Source of the DNA: a virus
DNA: 34,878 bases
Direction: 5' to 3' (one strand)
Virus record (IMG/VR): IMGVR_UViG_3300010885_004898
Span: 1-34,878 of that record
Numbering within the stretch: position 1 is the stretch's first letter; every line of letters starts with the position of its first letter. The translations under genes were made by a program, and so were the position numbers. Of the stretch, positions 25,175 to 31,801 are shown piece after piece. Below the pieces are notes generated by a model, which did not search any database, was not told where the DNA came from, and saw nothing but the letters and a program-made list of their open reading frames with translations.

Positions 25175-25419
25175 TGGCATACAAGAATGCTCACGCTGCA
25201 AAGATTGAAGACGGTGTAGTTACTCAAGTTATCGTTATCCCGTTCTGCAACGATGACGATGCAGAGGTGACCGCGTACTGCAACGGTATTGGCCTTGAAG
25301 GTACTTGGGTAGATACCTCGTACATCGGTAGTCGGCGTGGCAAGTATGCGGGTGTTGGTGACACCTGGGACGGCGAGAACTTTGTCAGCCCCGTAGTTGA
25401 AGTACCTGCTGAGTCGTAA
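25174..25419 (+). CDS. Small conserved-type phage protein (81 aa)
   Basis: TAATG coupling on both sides. The product (MAYKNAHAAKIEDGVVTQVI, then CNDDDAEVTAYCNGIGLEGT) is of the kind often found after fibre genes, with GKYAGVGDTWDGENFVSP near the end, typical of fibre-associated or base-plug proteins. Function unknown. Confidence 0.65.
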   Translation: MAYKNAHAAKIEDGVVTQVIVIPFCNDDDAEVTAYCNGIGLEGTWVDTSYIGSRRGKYAGVGDTWDGENFVSPVVEVPAES

Positions 25420-25649
25420 TGCCTGACTGGTTAGATACACCTGGTGAGTTCCTCGCTGTCATCACTATCACTTCGATAGTGTTGGCGGCTCTCATATGGC
25501 TCATTCGGGCAGTATCCGCCATCCAGCATGAAACTAAGCCCAACAGCGGTATGTCGATGAGGGATTCAATAAACCGTATCGAGAGTAGTGTAGACAGGTT
25601 GAACGATAAACTGGATGGTCACATTACGTGGCATCTGGATAAGGAGTAG
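25419..25649 (+). CDS. Single-span membrane protein with coiled-coil tail, lysis-associated (76 aa)
   Basis: It starts at TAATG. Residues 11-32 (EFLAVITITSIVLAALIWLI) are one transmembrane helix. The remainder is a short charged helix (SMRDSINRIESSVDRLNDKL). The layout matches small phage membrane proteins placed next to holins. It may be a holin partner, antiholin or a spanin-like spacer. Confidence 0.65.
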   Translation: MPDWLDTPGEFLAVITITSIVLAALIWLIRAVSAIQHETKPNSGMSMRDSINRIESSVDRLNDKLDGHITWHLDKE

Positions 25650-25651
25650 TT

Positions 25652-25846
25652 ATGTTGGACAAGATTCCCGCTGAGGTTCGCCATATCCTCATCATGCTGC
25701 TGGCCGCTGTCCTTGGTTGGGCTTCGGACAATGTGCTCAACCTTGGTATCAGTCCGCTGTTGGCTTCTCTTCTAGGCGTGGTCCTGGGAACCCTGATCCT
25801 TTATGTAACCCCTCTTACCCGCCAGTATGGTGTAGGTAAAGGATGA
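25652..25846 (+). CDS. Putative holin (64 aa)
   Basis: AAGGAG lies upstream of the ATG. Two hydrophobic helices (HILIMLLAAVLGWASDNVLN and SPLLASLLGVVLGTLILYVT) are joined by a short turn, with a basic C-terminal tail (RQYGVGKG). Size, topology and the overlapping endolysin gene behind it (ATGA) identify a class II-type holin that would open the membrane at lysis. Confidence 0.7.
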   Translation: MLDKIPAEVRHILIMLLAAVLGWASDNVLNLGISPLLASLLGVVLGTLILYVTPLTRQYGVGKG

Positions 25847-26337
25847 CTACCTCACTGAACGGCTGGCCTGTACCGCCTAGGAAACTGGTCACTAAGAAGG
25901 TTCCTGGCGCGGATAGGCGACTCACGCTCGCTGTCGATGCTGCCCCTTTACTGCTTGCTGTAGCGGCTGACTACAACAAGACCGTTAAGCGGATTGATGT
26001 GGGCAAGGTTGATGAGGGCGGCTACAACGACCGTGACGCTAATGGTGCTCCTGGTAGAAAATCTAATCATGCTTCGGGGACAGCGATTGATCTGGATTGG
26101 AGCGAGGAGGGGGCGCAGGGTTCCGCTTGGGGCAAGAAGTTCTTCGCTCAGGCCAAGGTCCGTCTTGCTATCGCTGTGATGAAGAAGCGGTATGGGAAGT
26201 GGGTCCAGTGGGGTGGGGATTGGCGTGCCCAGGATTTTATGCACTGGGAGATTAAGCCTGGTGTGACTGCGATTGATGTGAAGGCTGCCTGCTACAAGTT
26301 GGGCATTGATGCTGATGGTGTTAGGAAGGGTGCATAG
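25843..26337 (+). CDS. Endolysin, M15-family peptidase
   Basis: A 164-residue enzyme with the M15 (VanY/D-Ala-D-Ala carboxypeptidase-like) zinc signature: His76 and Asp83 in SNHASGTAIDLDW, and His134 in FMHWEI. It should cut peptide cross-links of peptidoglycan. There is no signal peptide and no separate cell-wall-binding domain, so export depends on the holin-like gene that overlaps its start. Confidence 0.85.
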   Translation: MTTSLNGWPVPPRKLVTKKVPGADRRLTLAVDAAPLLLAVAADYNKTVKRIDVGKVDEGGYNDRDANGAPGRKSNHASGTAIDLDWSEEGAQGSAWGKKFFAQAKVRLAIAVMKKRYGKWVQWGGDWRAQDFMHWEIKPGVTAIDVKAACYKLGIDADGVRKGA

Positions 26338-26339
26338 TT

Positions 26340-26798
26340 ATGGCTGAGGAAATGATGGAAGAGGTGACTCTTGCTGAGTGTCTGAAGACTCTTCTGGGCA
26401 ACGAGGTTGCTATGTATTTGAAGGCGCATGGGTTTCATTGGAATGTTGAGGGGCCTATGTTCTCTCAGTTTCATGAGTTTTTTCAGGAAATTTATGAGGA
26501 TGTGTATTCCAGTATTGATCCGACTGCGGAGAACATTCGTAAACTGGATCAGTTCGCTCCTTTTACGTTGCCAACTTTGGATCGTCTTCGTGAGGTAAGC
26601 GATAACAAGACTAGTACTGATCCTATAGCAATGTGTGCTGACCTGTTAGAGGCTAACGATATGCTTCTCGAGTGTATTGATGAGTGCTACCAGTTGTCTC
26701 AAGATGAGAACCAGCAAGGCATCGCTAACTTCCTGGCTGAGCGTGACAACATGCACAAGAAGTGGCGTTGGCAGTTGAAAGCAACTCTCAGGAATTAG
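26340..26798 (+). CDS. dps: Dps-family ferritin-like protein
   Basis: 152 residues. His33, His45, Asp60 and Glu64 (in HWNVEGP, FHEFF and SSIDPTAE) have the same spacing (12, 15, 4) as the E. coli Dps iron-site residues H51, H63, D78 and E82. Dps dodecamers oxidise ferrous iron with peroxide and protect DNA. The usual lysine-rich DNA-binding N-terminal tail is absent; here the N-terminus is acidic (MAEEMMEEVT). It starts two bases after the endolysin stop, so it is probably expressed late. It is likely an accessory (moron-type) gene protecting the infected cell or supplying iron chemistry. Confidence 0.9.
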   Translation: MAEEMMEEVTLAECLKTLLGNEVAMYLKAHGFHWNVEGPMFSQFHEFFQEIYEDVYSSIDPTAENIRKLDQFAPFTLPTLDRLREVSDNKTSTDPIAMCADLLEANDMLLECIDECYQLSQDENQQGIANFLAERDNMHKKWRWQLKATLRN

Positions 26799-26808
26799 TT
26801 GTTGTTTC

Positions 26809-26846
26809 TCCTGTTACTCCTGTTACTATGCGTCAAGTAGCGCATA
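26809..26846. promoter_or_regulatory. Tandem 9-mer and small inverted repeat
   Basis: TCCTGTTAC is repeated head to tail (26809-26826), followed directly by TATGCG...CGCATA (26827-26832 and 26841-26846). This lies in the 64-base gap behind the Dps gene and may be a weak terminator or a control site for the gene at 26863. AAGGGG before 26863 is a good ribosome binding site. Confidence 0.35.
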
Positions 26847-26862
26847 ACTTTAAGGGGTAAGT

Positions 26863-27096
26863 ATGGCGTTGAAGGATGCTTTAGTCGCAAATATAGGTGC
26901 AAAAAAGGGTCCAGTATGTACGGCCTGTATCGCAATCAACTCTATGACAGAGGAAGATCAGCGGGACCTAAAGGTTGCTTTAGATGATCCAGTTTATACC
27001 TCTATGGGGATAGCGCGTGCTTTGAAGGCTGAAGGCTATGAGGTATCGGGCCAGACGCTCCAGCGGCATCGCCGTGGCGATTGTTTCAAGAAGTGA
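26863..27096 (+). CDS. Small HTH-type protein (77 aa)
   Basis: The product contains a CTACIAINSM segment with two cysteines, and ends with a helix-turn-helix-like region MGIARALKAEGYEVSGQTLQ then RHRRGDCFKK. Such a small DNA-binding protein ahead of a phosphoesterase gene suggests a working pair. Its stop overlaps the GTG of that gene (GTGA). The target is unknown. Confidence 0.65.
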   Translation: MALKDALVANIGAKKGPVCTACIAINSMTEEDQRDLKVALDDPVYTSMGIARALKAEGYEVSGQTLQRHRRGDCFKK

Positions 27097-28112
27097 GTAT
27101 CGGTCAGCGCCTAGAGGTGCAGGATGAGATTGACGATCTTCGCTCTACCTTGCTCAGGACTCAACGGGAACTAAAGAAGGCTAAGGCTAGGGACGACCAT
27201 CTAGTAGCCGCTACCCTTCAGGCGGCCCATGACGCTACTTTAGCCCGACCCCTTCCCCCACTACCAAAGCCTAATAAAGATGTCCGTAAGAAGGCTCCAG
27301 AGGTCGCCTTGTGGCATCTGACAGACTGGCAGGGAGCCAAGTTAACTCCCTCCTACAATTCTCAGGTTATGCACAGCCGTGTCCACAAGTTTGTGGATAA
27401 GGCTATCCGAATAACGGACATCCAGCGGGAAGATCATCCCGTGAGAGACTGCCACATTGTCCTAGGTGGGGACATGATTGAGGGCATCTTCAACTTCCCC
27501 ACCCAGCCGTATGAGATTGACGCGACCCTGTTTGAGCAGTTTGTGAACGTGTCGAACCTACTAGTTGAAGTGACTAGGAGGGCTTTGGCTTATTACGAAA
27601 AGGTAACGGTCACCGCTGAGTGGGGTAACCACGGCAGACTAGGGTCCAAGCGGGATGCGGTAGTTAAATCAGACAATGCGGACAGGATGACGTATGAACT
27701 CGCCAGACAAATCCTTGCCTCCAGCGGAGCAAAGAATCTCACATGGGATGATTGCCCAGAGGACATCCAACGAATTGAGATCGGTAACTACCGTGCCCTC
27801 GCTATCCACGGAGATGAAGTCGGACGCAACGGATTCGCTTCAGGAAACACCATCGTCAACCATGTCAACCGCTGGCGGTCAGGTTCCTATCCTTGGAAAT
27901 TTCGAGATGTTTACGTCGGTCACTACCACACCCACTACCAATACTCGCTCGCGGACGGAGCAGGAGCGGTCTACGGGACGGGCAGCACAGAGTCAGACAA
28001 CCGCTACGCCTCAGTCGGGCTTGCCTCTTCAGCGGTCCCTTCTCAAAGGCTCCACTTCATCAATCCAGAAGCGGGGAGAGTTACAGCCCAGTACCAAGTC
28101 TGGCTTGACTGA
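27093..28112 (+). CDS. Calcineurin-like (Mre11/SbcD-type) metallophosphoesterase
   Basis: The GTG at 27093, overlapping the upstream stop, gives 339 residues. Residues 5-40 are a charged coiled coil. The five metal motifs of the calcineurin-like superfamily are in order: HLTDWQG (Asp78), GGDMIEG (125-131), GNH (178-180), HGD (239-241) and GHYHTH (276-281). Members cut phosphodiester bonds, and nucleases such as Mre11/SbcD belong here. I infer a DNA end-processing or host-DNA role, but an RNA or nucleotide substrate cannot be excluded. No SbcC-like ATPase partner is in the window. Confidence 0.85.
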   Translation: MSIGQRLEVQDEIDDLRSTLLRTQRELKKAKARDDHLVAATLQAAHDATLARPLPPLPKPNKDVRKKAPEVALWHLTDWQGAKLTPSYNSQVMHSRVHKFVDKAIRITDIQREDHPVRDCHIVLGGDMIEGIFNFPTQPYEIDATLFEQFVNVSNLLVEVTRRALAYYEKVTVTAEWGNHGRLGSKRDAVVKSDNADRMTYELARQILASSGAKNLTWDDCPEDIQRIEIGNYRALAIHGDEVGRNGFASGNTIVNHVNRWRSGSYPWKFRDVYVGHYHTHYQYSLADGAGAVYGTGSTESDNRYASVGLASSAVPSQRLHFINPEAGRVTAQYQVWLD

Positions 28113-28113
28113 T

Positions 28114-28233
28114 ATGGATAAGTTGCAGTCTGAGGCTGACAGGATTAGTAACGAACTATTGGTACTTAGCGGCCATGTCCGCGCTTTGGTATCACAACTG
28201 CGGCTCTGGCAGGTACGTCATGGCGTTCAGTAA
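28114..28233 (+). CDS. Small coiled-coil protein (39 aa)
   Basis: The ATG at 28114 lies one base after the phosphoesterase stop. MDKLQSEADRISNELLVLSG and the following HVRALVSQLRLWQ show leucine heptads over nearly the whole length. It overlaps the next gene by 14 bases. Probably an oligomerising adaptor; function unknown. Confidence 0.55.
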   Translation: MDKLQSEADRISNELLVLSGHVRALVSQLRLWQVRHGVQ

Positions 28234-28423
28234 AAGCATCATTGTCAAACTGTCCTACGGTGATTTAAAGATGGAGTTTACCGCTGAGGGTGCTTCATGG
28301 AATCCTGACGTAGCGGACGACTTCATTCGTAGAACTAAAACCTTGTGGCGTGACGCTCTGGAATCAATGATGGAGACGAATGCTTGGGATGAGGTAGACG
28401 CTTCGGAGATTGAAGATGAGTGA
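28220..28423 (+). CDS. Hypothetical acidic protein (67 aa)
   Basis: The ATG at 28220 with a weak AGG upstream is chosen over an upstream start that lacks one. The first half is a beta hairpin (SIIVKLSYGDLKMEFTAEGA), the second a helix and an acidic tail ending DEVDASEIEDE. No family recognised. It overlaps neighbours on both sides. Confidence 0.6.
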   Translation: MAFSKSIIVKLSYGDLKMEFTAEGASWNPDVADDFIRRTKTLWRDALESMMETNAWDEVDASEIEDE

Positions 28424-28526
28424 CATTGATATCCGCTGCCAGGATTGTGGCGCGTCAGATGCTCGCGTCTATCGGGGTTGGTCGCTGCTGTGTGTGAAGT
28501 GCGCTAGGGAGCAAGACGAGGATTAA
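28416..28526 (+). CDS. Zinc-ribbon micro-protein (36 aa)
   Basis: The ATG overlaps the previous gene. RCQDCGASDARVYRGWSLLC followed by VKCAREQDED gives two CxxC pairs 16 residues apart, a minimal zinc ribbon. Small ribbons of this type bind nucleic acid or partner proteins; which one applies here is unknown. Confidence 0.6.
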   Translation: MSDIDIRCQDCGASDARVYRGWSLLCVKCAREQDED

Positions 28527-28554
28527 GAATAGTAGATAACTCCTGGAGGTAAGC

Positions 28555-29409
28555 GTGAATATTTTTATTAGTGGAGATGCTGGATTTGTTGGCTCCCATT
28601 TCAAAAAGTTTTGTTTAGAAGCAGGATACACGGTACGGGGCTGCGACATTAAATACGGCGAAAACGTTATGGATTGGTTTGGTACCGCTACTGGTGTTGA
28701 TTTGTTTATTCATTGCGCTGCCAACGTCGGAGGAAGATTAGCGATAGACAAATCTCCTCTATGGGTGGCTGCTAATCTTGCTATAGATCAAGCCGCTTTC
28801 GATTGGGTCGCTAAAACCCAAACTCCCATGTTGTATTTCTCTTCGTCTGCGGCCTATCCAGTGTGGCTACAAGAAGGCAATCCTGACAGGATACTTCAGG
28901 AAAGCGACATTACTTTGCTACCCACTATGGGAACCCCAGACTCTACCTATGGCTGGTCTAAACTGACTGGCGAATACATGGCTGAAATCGTTAAATCGAC
29001 AGGTGTTCCCGTATATGTTGTGCGCCCATTTAGTGGCTACGGCTCCGACCAGTCGTCCGACTATCCGTTTGGTGCGTTTAGGGATCGGGTGGTTAGCGGT
29101 GAGGACCCGTTCCAGATTTGGTCAGACGGCACCCAGAAACGTGACTGGATACATATTGATGACATTATTGCGGCCTGTATGAAGATTGTGGAAGCCGACT
29201 ATCGGAAACCCGTTAATCTTGCCACTGGTAGGGGAGTTTCGTTCGTGCAGTTGGCTGAAATGTTTGGGGCTGAAAACGTTGAACTGCTAACCGATAAGCC
29301 GCGTGGATGTTCTTACCGCGTAGGTTCATCGGACCTCATGCGCCAATTCCACATACCGCAAATAACAATAGAGCAGGGCATAGAACGTGCCCTCAGGGAG
29401 AACCGATGA
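28555..29409 (+). CDS. NAD-dependent sugar epimerase/dehydratase (extended SDR)
   Basis: GTG start with a perfect GGAGGT at 28545-28550. The 284-residue product has the Rossmann dinucleotide loop GDAGFVGSH (7-15), the SSSAAYP stretch, and the catalytic Tyr132-x3-Lys136 (YGWSK), then RPFSGYGSDQ and WIHIDDI, all typical of extended SDR enzymes acting on nucleotide sugars (UDP-glucose epimerase/GDP-mannose dehydratase family). The exact substrate cannot be read. The overlapping downstream gene is a glycosyltransferase, so it probably makes a modified sugar for transfer. Confidence 0.85.
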   Translation: MNIFISGDAGFVGSHFKKFCLEAGYTVRGCDIKYGENVMDWFGTATGVDLFIHCAANVGGRLAIDKSPLWVAANLAIDQAAFDWVAKTQTPMLYFSSSAAYPVWLQEGNPDRILQESDITLLPTMGTPDSTYGWSKLTGEYMAEIVKSTGVPVYVVRPFSGYGSDQSSDYPFGAFRDRVVSGEDPFQIWSDGTQKRDWIHIDDIIAACMKIVEADYRKPVNLATGRGVSFVQLAEMFGAENVELLTDKPRGCSYRVGSSDLMRQFHIPQITIEQGIERALRENR

Positions 29410-30095
29410 TAACTGTCTGCACAACTCTAGCGACTTTCGCTATGGACTCTCCTGAAGTTTGGGGGTCTTGGATGGGTAACGCTGAACAAGTCCGTGAAAA
29501 CAGTGACACACCAGTGGACTATTTTGCTGCTATTCAAACTGACGCTAGAGGGCTGGAGCCGTTTGCCCCGTTCATTGAACGGTTAGAGGCTATCGGGGGA
29601 CAGTATTGGACTTACGTGTTTGACGACGGCAGAACCAATGTTGATATGAGTAATCGGCTGCGGCATTTGACGTTGGGGCAAAACATTTGCACTGAGTACA
29701 GCACCGCTAAGAGAGCAACACATATGCTGTTCATGGCCGCTGACTGTATGCCACCAGATGACATTATGCCCCGCATGTTGGAACTGAACCATCCTCTTTG
29801 CGCCCCATACATTAATACTTATGGGCTTACTGGTCCTGATGTGGAGGGTCATCCGTTCCCAGTTATGGACACGATGGCGTCTGCTGCCTGCATTTTTATT
29901 AGCAGCGACGTGTTTAGACGTTTACGGTGGCGTTCCGACTATGAGGATGGCAGTGATGATCCCTGCTACCACAAGGATGCTAAAGAGTTATTGAACATTG
30001 ATACTTATATTAGGAAAGATGTGATTGCTAAACATTATCCTGAAGCAGTAGGGGACTATGCGTCACGCGGCTACGACACTACTGTGGTGCGCTAA
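29406..30095 (+). CDS. Putative glycosyltransferase (229 aa)
   Basis: The ATG overlaps the epimerase stop (ATGA). The start MITVCTTLATFAMDSPEVWG, the central HMLFMAADCMPPDDIMPRML (a DxxxPP-type acidic site in the position of the DxD of GT-A enzymes) and the later SAACIFISSDVFRRLRW match the general plan of small GT2-like transferases. The motif is not canonical, so the call rests also on the neighbouring epimerase. Last gene of the rightward unit. Confidence 0.55.
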   Translation: MITVCTTLATFAMDSPEVWGSWMGNAEQVRENSDTPVDYFAAIQTDARGLEPFAPFIERLEAIGGQYWTYVFDDGRTNVDMSNRLRHLTLGQNICTEYSTAKRATHMLFMAADCMPPDDIMPRMLELNHPLCAPYINTYGLTGPDVEGHPFPVMDTMASAACIFISSDVFRRLRWRSDYEDGSDDPCYHKDAKELLNIDTYIRKDVIAKHYPEAVGDYASRGYDTTVVR

Positions 30096-30145
30096 GCGCT
30101 ACCTGCTTACTTGGGTGTATCGGTTTTCTGCCTATGTTTATTCCG

Positions 30146-31195
30146 TCATACTGCGAATACATTTGACCACTCCTCTGCTCTGGCTTCGATGCTCCAATTC
30201 CGTGACACGGTGTCACGAATCCTCGAGGATTCCTGTTTCCTATTGTTGTAGTCCAGTAGATAGGTGGCTTGCTGCCGCCAATCATCTGCCGTGATAGCGA
30301 GATGCCCTACCCCATCTTCATGAAGAAGACGATACTCAGGAAGATCACTAGCGATGAATGGGATTCCATTTGCTGCGTATTCTAAGCCTTTAATGTTGGA
30401 CTTGGCGTGGTTGAATGGGATGTCGCTGAGGGGGACTATCCCTATATCGAATTGGAAGGCATCAGGGTAATGGGTAATGGGGAGAAGGGGACTAGTCCTC
30501 ATACGGTGCGGATTCACTCCTGTTATGTCGTGAAACGCGGGAGCCTGGTCAGAGTGGCCTGCATGGTGAAACATAAGATCATTTTCATCCAAGAACGCTG
30601 GTAGCCAGTCCCGTAACTGCTCCAGGTCGCTGTTCCTGAAAGATGTTGCCCCTGTCCAGCCGATAATGGGCTTGCCACTGTTGAGTGGGCGACGGTGGAA
30701 TTGTCTGGTATTGACCCCGTTCCTAACGAGGTACACGTTGTCTCGCTGTGCCTGATGGTAGTCTCTGAGGAAGGGTGTTGAGACTGTGACTACATCGGCG
30801 GCTGCGATTACTTTCTTATAGATTTCTCTGTTCGTACGCTTGTTGCTGTCAGGGTGGGTGATGTCGTAGGCGGCGTTTGCTGGGGTTAATCCTTCGTAGT
30901 GGTCGTCTATATCTACAATGATCCGTTGCCCTAATGATTGGGCGATCTCTATTTGCTTGGGTGTCCAGCGGTCCATAATGAGTTTCAAAACTACTGTAGA
31001 AAATCCGAATACTCCTGTAGATTCAGTGTCCCTAATTCCAAATCCCCGCATGGGGTCCCAGGCCATTCGACCTGCGTGTGCGCGTTGCCCACAGACAAGC
31101 ATGGGGAGAATGCACCTGTAGTAGCCACATCCCCCTGGGGAGAGTGTCATGTTCTCGCTGACACTAAAGTCGCTAGAAATGAAAGCAATGCTCAC
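30146..31195 (-). CDS. GT-B (family 4-like) glycosyltransferase
   Basis: GTG start at 31195, overlapping the upstream stop (GTGA). 349 residues. The N-terminal half holds RIIVDIDDHYEG and VVTVSTPFLRDYH. The linker region starts the second Rossmann domain with KPIIGWTGATSFRNS. The C-terminal donor domain contains SNIKGLEYAANGIPFIASDL, the E-x7-E-type site of GT4 enzymes, and EYRLLHEDGVG. It is transcribed towards the epimerase/transferase pair but may act in the same sugar pathway. Near its 3' end two perfect palindromes abut (30201-30232). Confidence 0.8.
   Translation of the reverse strand: MSIAFISSDFSVSENMTLSPGGCGYYRCILPMLVCGQRAHAGRMAWDPMRGFGIRDTESTGVFGFSTVVLKLIMDRWTPKQIEIAQSLGQRIIVDIDDHYEGLTPANAAYDITHPDSNKRTNREIYKKVIAAADVVTVSTPFLRDYHQAQRDNVYLVRNGVNTRQFHRRPLNSGKPIIGWTGATSFRNSDLEQLRDWLPAFLDENDLMFHHAGHSDQAPAFHDITGVNPHRMRTSPLLPITHYPDAFQFDIGIVPLSDIPFNHAKSNIKGLEYAANGIPFIASDLPEYRLLHEDGVGHLAITADDWRQQATYLLDYNNRKQESSRIRDTVSRNWSIEARAEEWSNVFAV
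30201..30232. repeat. Two abutting perfect palindromes inside the glycosyltransferase gene
   Basis: CGTGACACGGTGTCACG (30201-30217, 8-base arms around one base) shares its last G with GAATCCTCGAGGATTC (30217-30232, 16-bp perfect palindrome). They lie 55-86 bases from the gene's 3' end, close to where rightward and leftward transcripts meet. They could form hairpins in either transcript or bind a protein. Confidence 0.6.
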
Positions 31196-31386
31196 TTCTC
31201 TATCTCTTTCGCTAAGAGTGCGACTGTATTGCTGGGACCAAAAAGGTTGTTCTCATACTTAGCGGTAATATCAAATGCCACATCTGGGTAGTGTCGGCTA
31301 AGCATTTTCGTGAAGATGTCAGTTGATAATTCTGGCGATTGCTCCCACATCTGCTTGGTCACAATCATGAAGTATTCAATGCTCAT
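31192..31386 (-). CDS. Hypothetical protein (64 aa)
   Basis: The ATG at 31386 overlaps the previous stop (ATGA), and is preferred to one at 31410 inside the neighbouring gene. The product (MSIEYFMIVTKQMWEQSPEL then STDIFTKMLSRHYPDV) is helical with no recognised motif. Coupled on both sides within the leftward operon. Confidence 0.6.
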   Translation of the reverse strand: MSIEYFMIVTKQMWEQSPELSTDIFTKMLSRHYPDVAFDITAKYENNLFGPSNTVALLAKEIEK

Positions 31387-31661
31387 CCGATGAACTCGTG
31401 ACACCCACACTTACAGGTCCCAGCCTTGTGTGCATGGTTACAAGCGATGCACTTGGTAACCACCACAGGCGCAACTTCTATGGGGGCTTCTTGCGTTTGT
31501 TGCGGTTGAACAGGGGATGGGGTTTGGAATCCGTTGGGGGCGTAGCATTCGCTGTCGTCCCATTCAGTAGCAATCATGTGTTTTCCTGTGTGGCCTGCGG
31601 GGTGGTCACATCGGTTGCCTGCGACGTTGTATGCCCAGCATTGGCGTATTTTTTCAGTCAC
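31383..31661 (-). CDS. Small double zinc-binding protein (92 aa)
   Basis: GTG start with a strong AAGGAG. The N-terminal part has CWAYNVAGNRCDHPAGHTGK and a following H, a Cys/His site of the HPAGHTG type seen in small actinophage proteins. The C-terminal part has CIACNHAHKAGTCKCGCHEF, a second Cys/His cluster. The Pro/Gln linker between them is disordered. Probably two small zinc modules for nucleic acid or protein binding. Perfect palindrome copy 2 lies just upstream. Confidence 0.7.
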   Translation of the reverse strand: MTEKIRQCWAYNVAGNRCDHPAGHTGKHMIATEWDDSECYAPNGFQTPSPVQPQQTQEAPIEVAPVVVTKCIACNHAHKAGTCKCGCHEFIG

Positions 31662-31686
31662 GGTTTCTCCTTAAAAGTTTTAGTTT

Positions 31687-31706
31687 AAAACCTCACGTGA
31701 GGTTTT
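31687..31706. promoter_or_regulatory. Perfect 20-bp palindrome, copy 2
   Basis: AAAACCTCACGTGAGGTTTT is perfect over 20 bases and matches copy 1 (325-343) over 19. It lies 26 bases upstream of the zinc-protein start, a typical operator distance. As RNA it could also fold as an 8-bp stem with an ACGT loop ending in U residues, so a terminator role at this copy is possible. Confidence 0.6.
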
Positions 31707-31715
31707 TGGGTTGGT

Positions 31716-31755
31716 GGTGGGGGAGAGCGAACAGGAGAGAACTCTCTCCCCCACC
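31716..31755. terminator. GC-rich hairpin behind the exonuclease gene
   Basis: GGTGGGGGAGAG (31716-31727) and CTCTCCCCCACC (31744-31755) form a perfect 12-bp stem around a 16-base loop. It lies 47 bases downstream of the exonuclease stop on the - strand. No T-tract follows, so it is either a weak terminator or an mRNA-stabilising hairpin. Confidence 0.45.
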
Positions 31756-31801
31756 TTCTCAACCTGTTAGCGCCATACGGGGGGTGGCGGCATACAGGGA
31801 G

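Noticed and set aside
27694-28233. 179-codon + strand ORF overlapping the phosphoesterase
   Set aside because: Its first 140 codons are a shadow of the phosphoesterase frame; only the last 39 codons (from 28114) form a plausible gene, which is annotated separately.
30079-31291. + strand ORFs across the leftward glycosyltransferase
   Set aside because: They lie opposite a gene with clear GT-B motifs and have no supporting ribosome binding sites.
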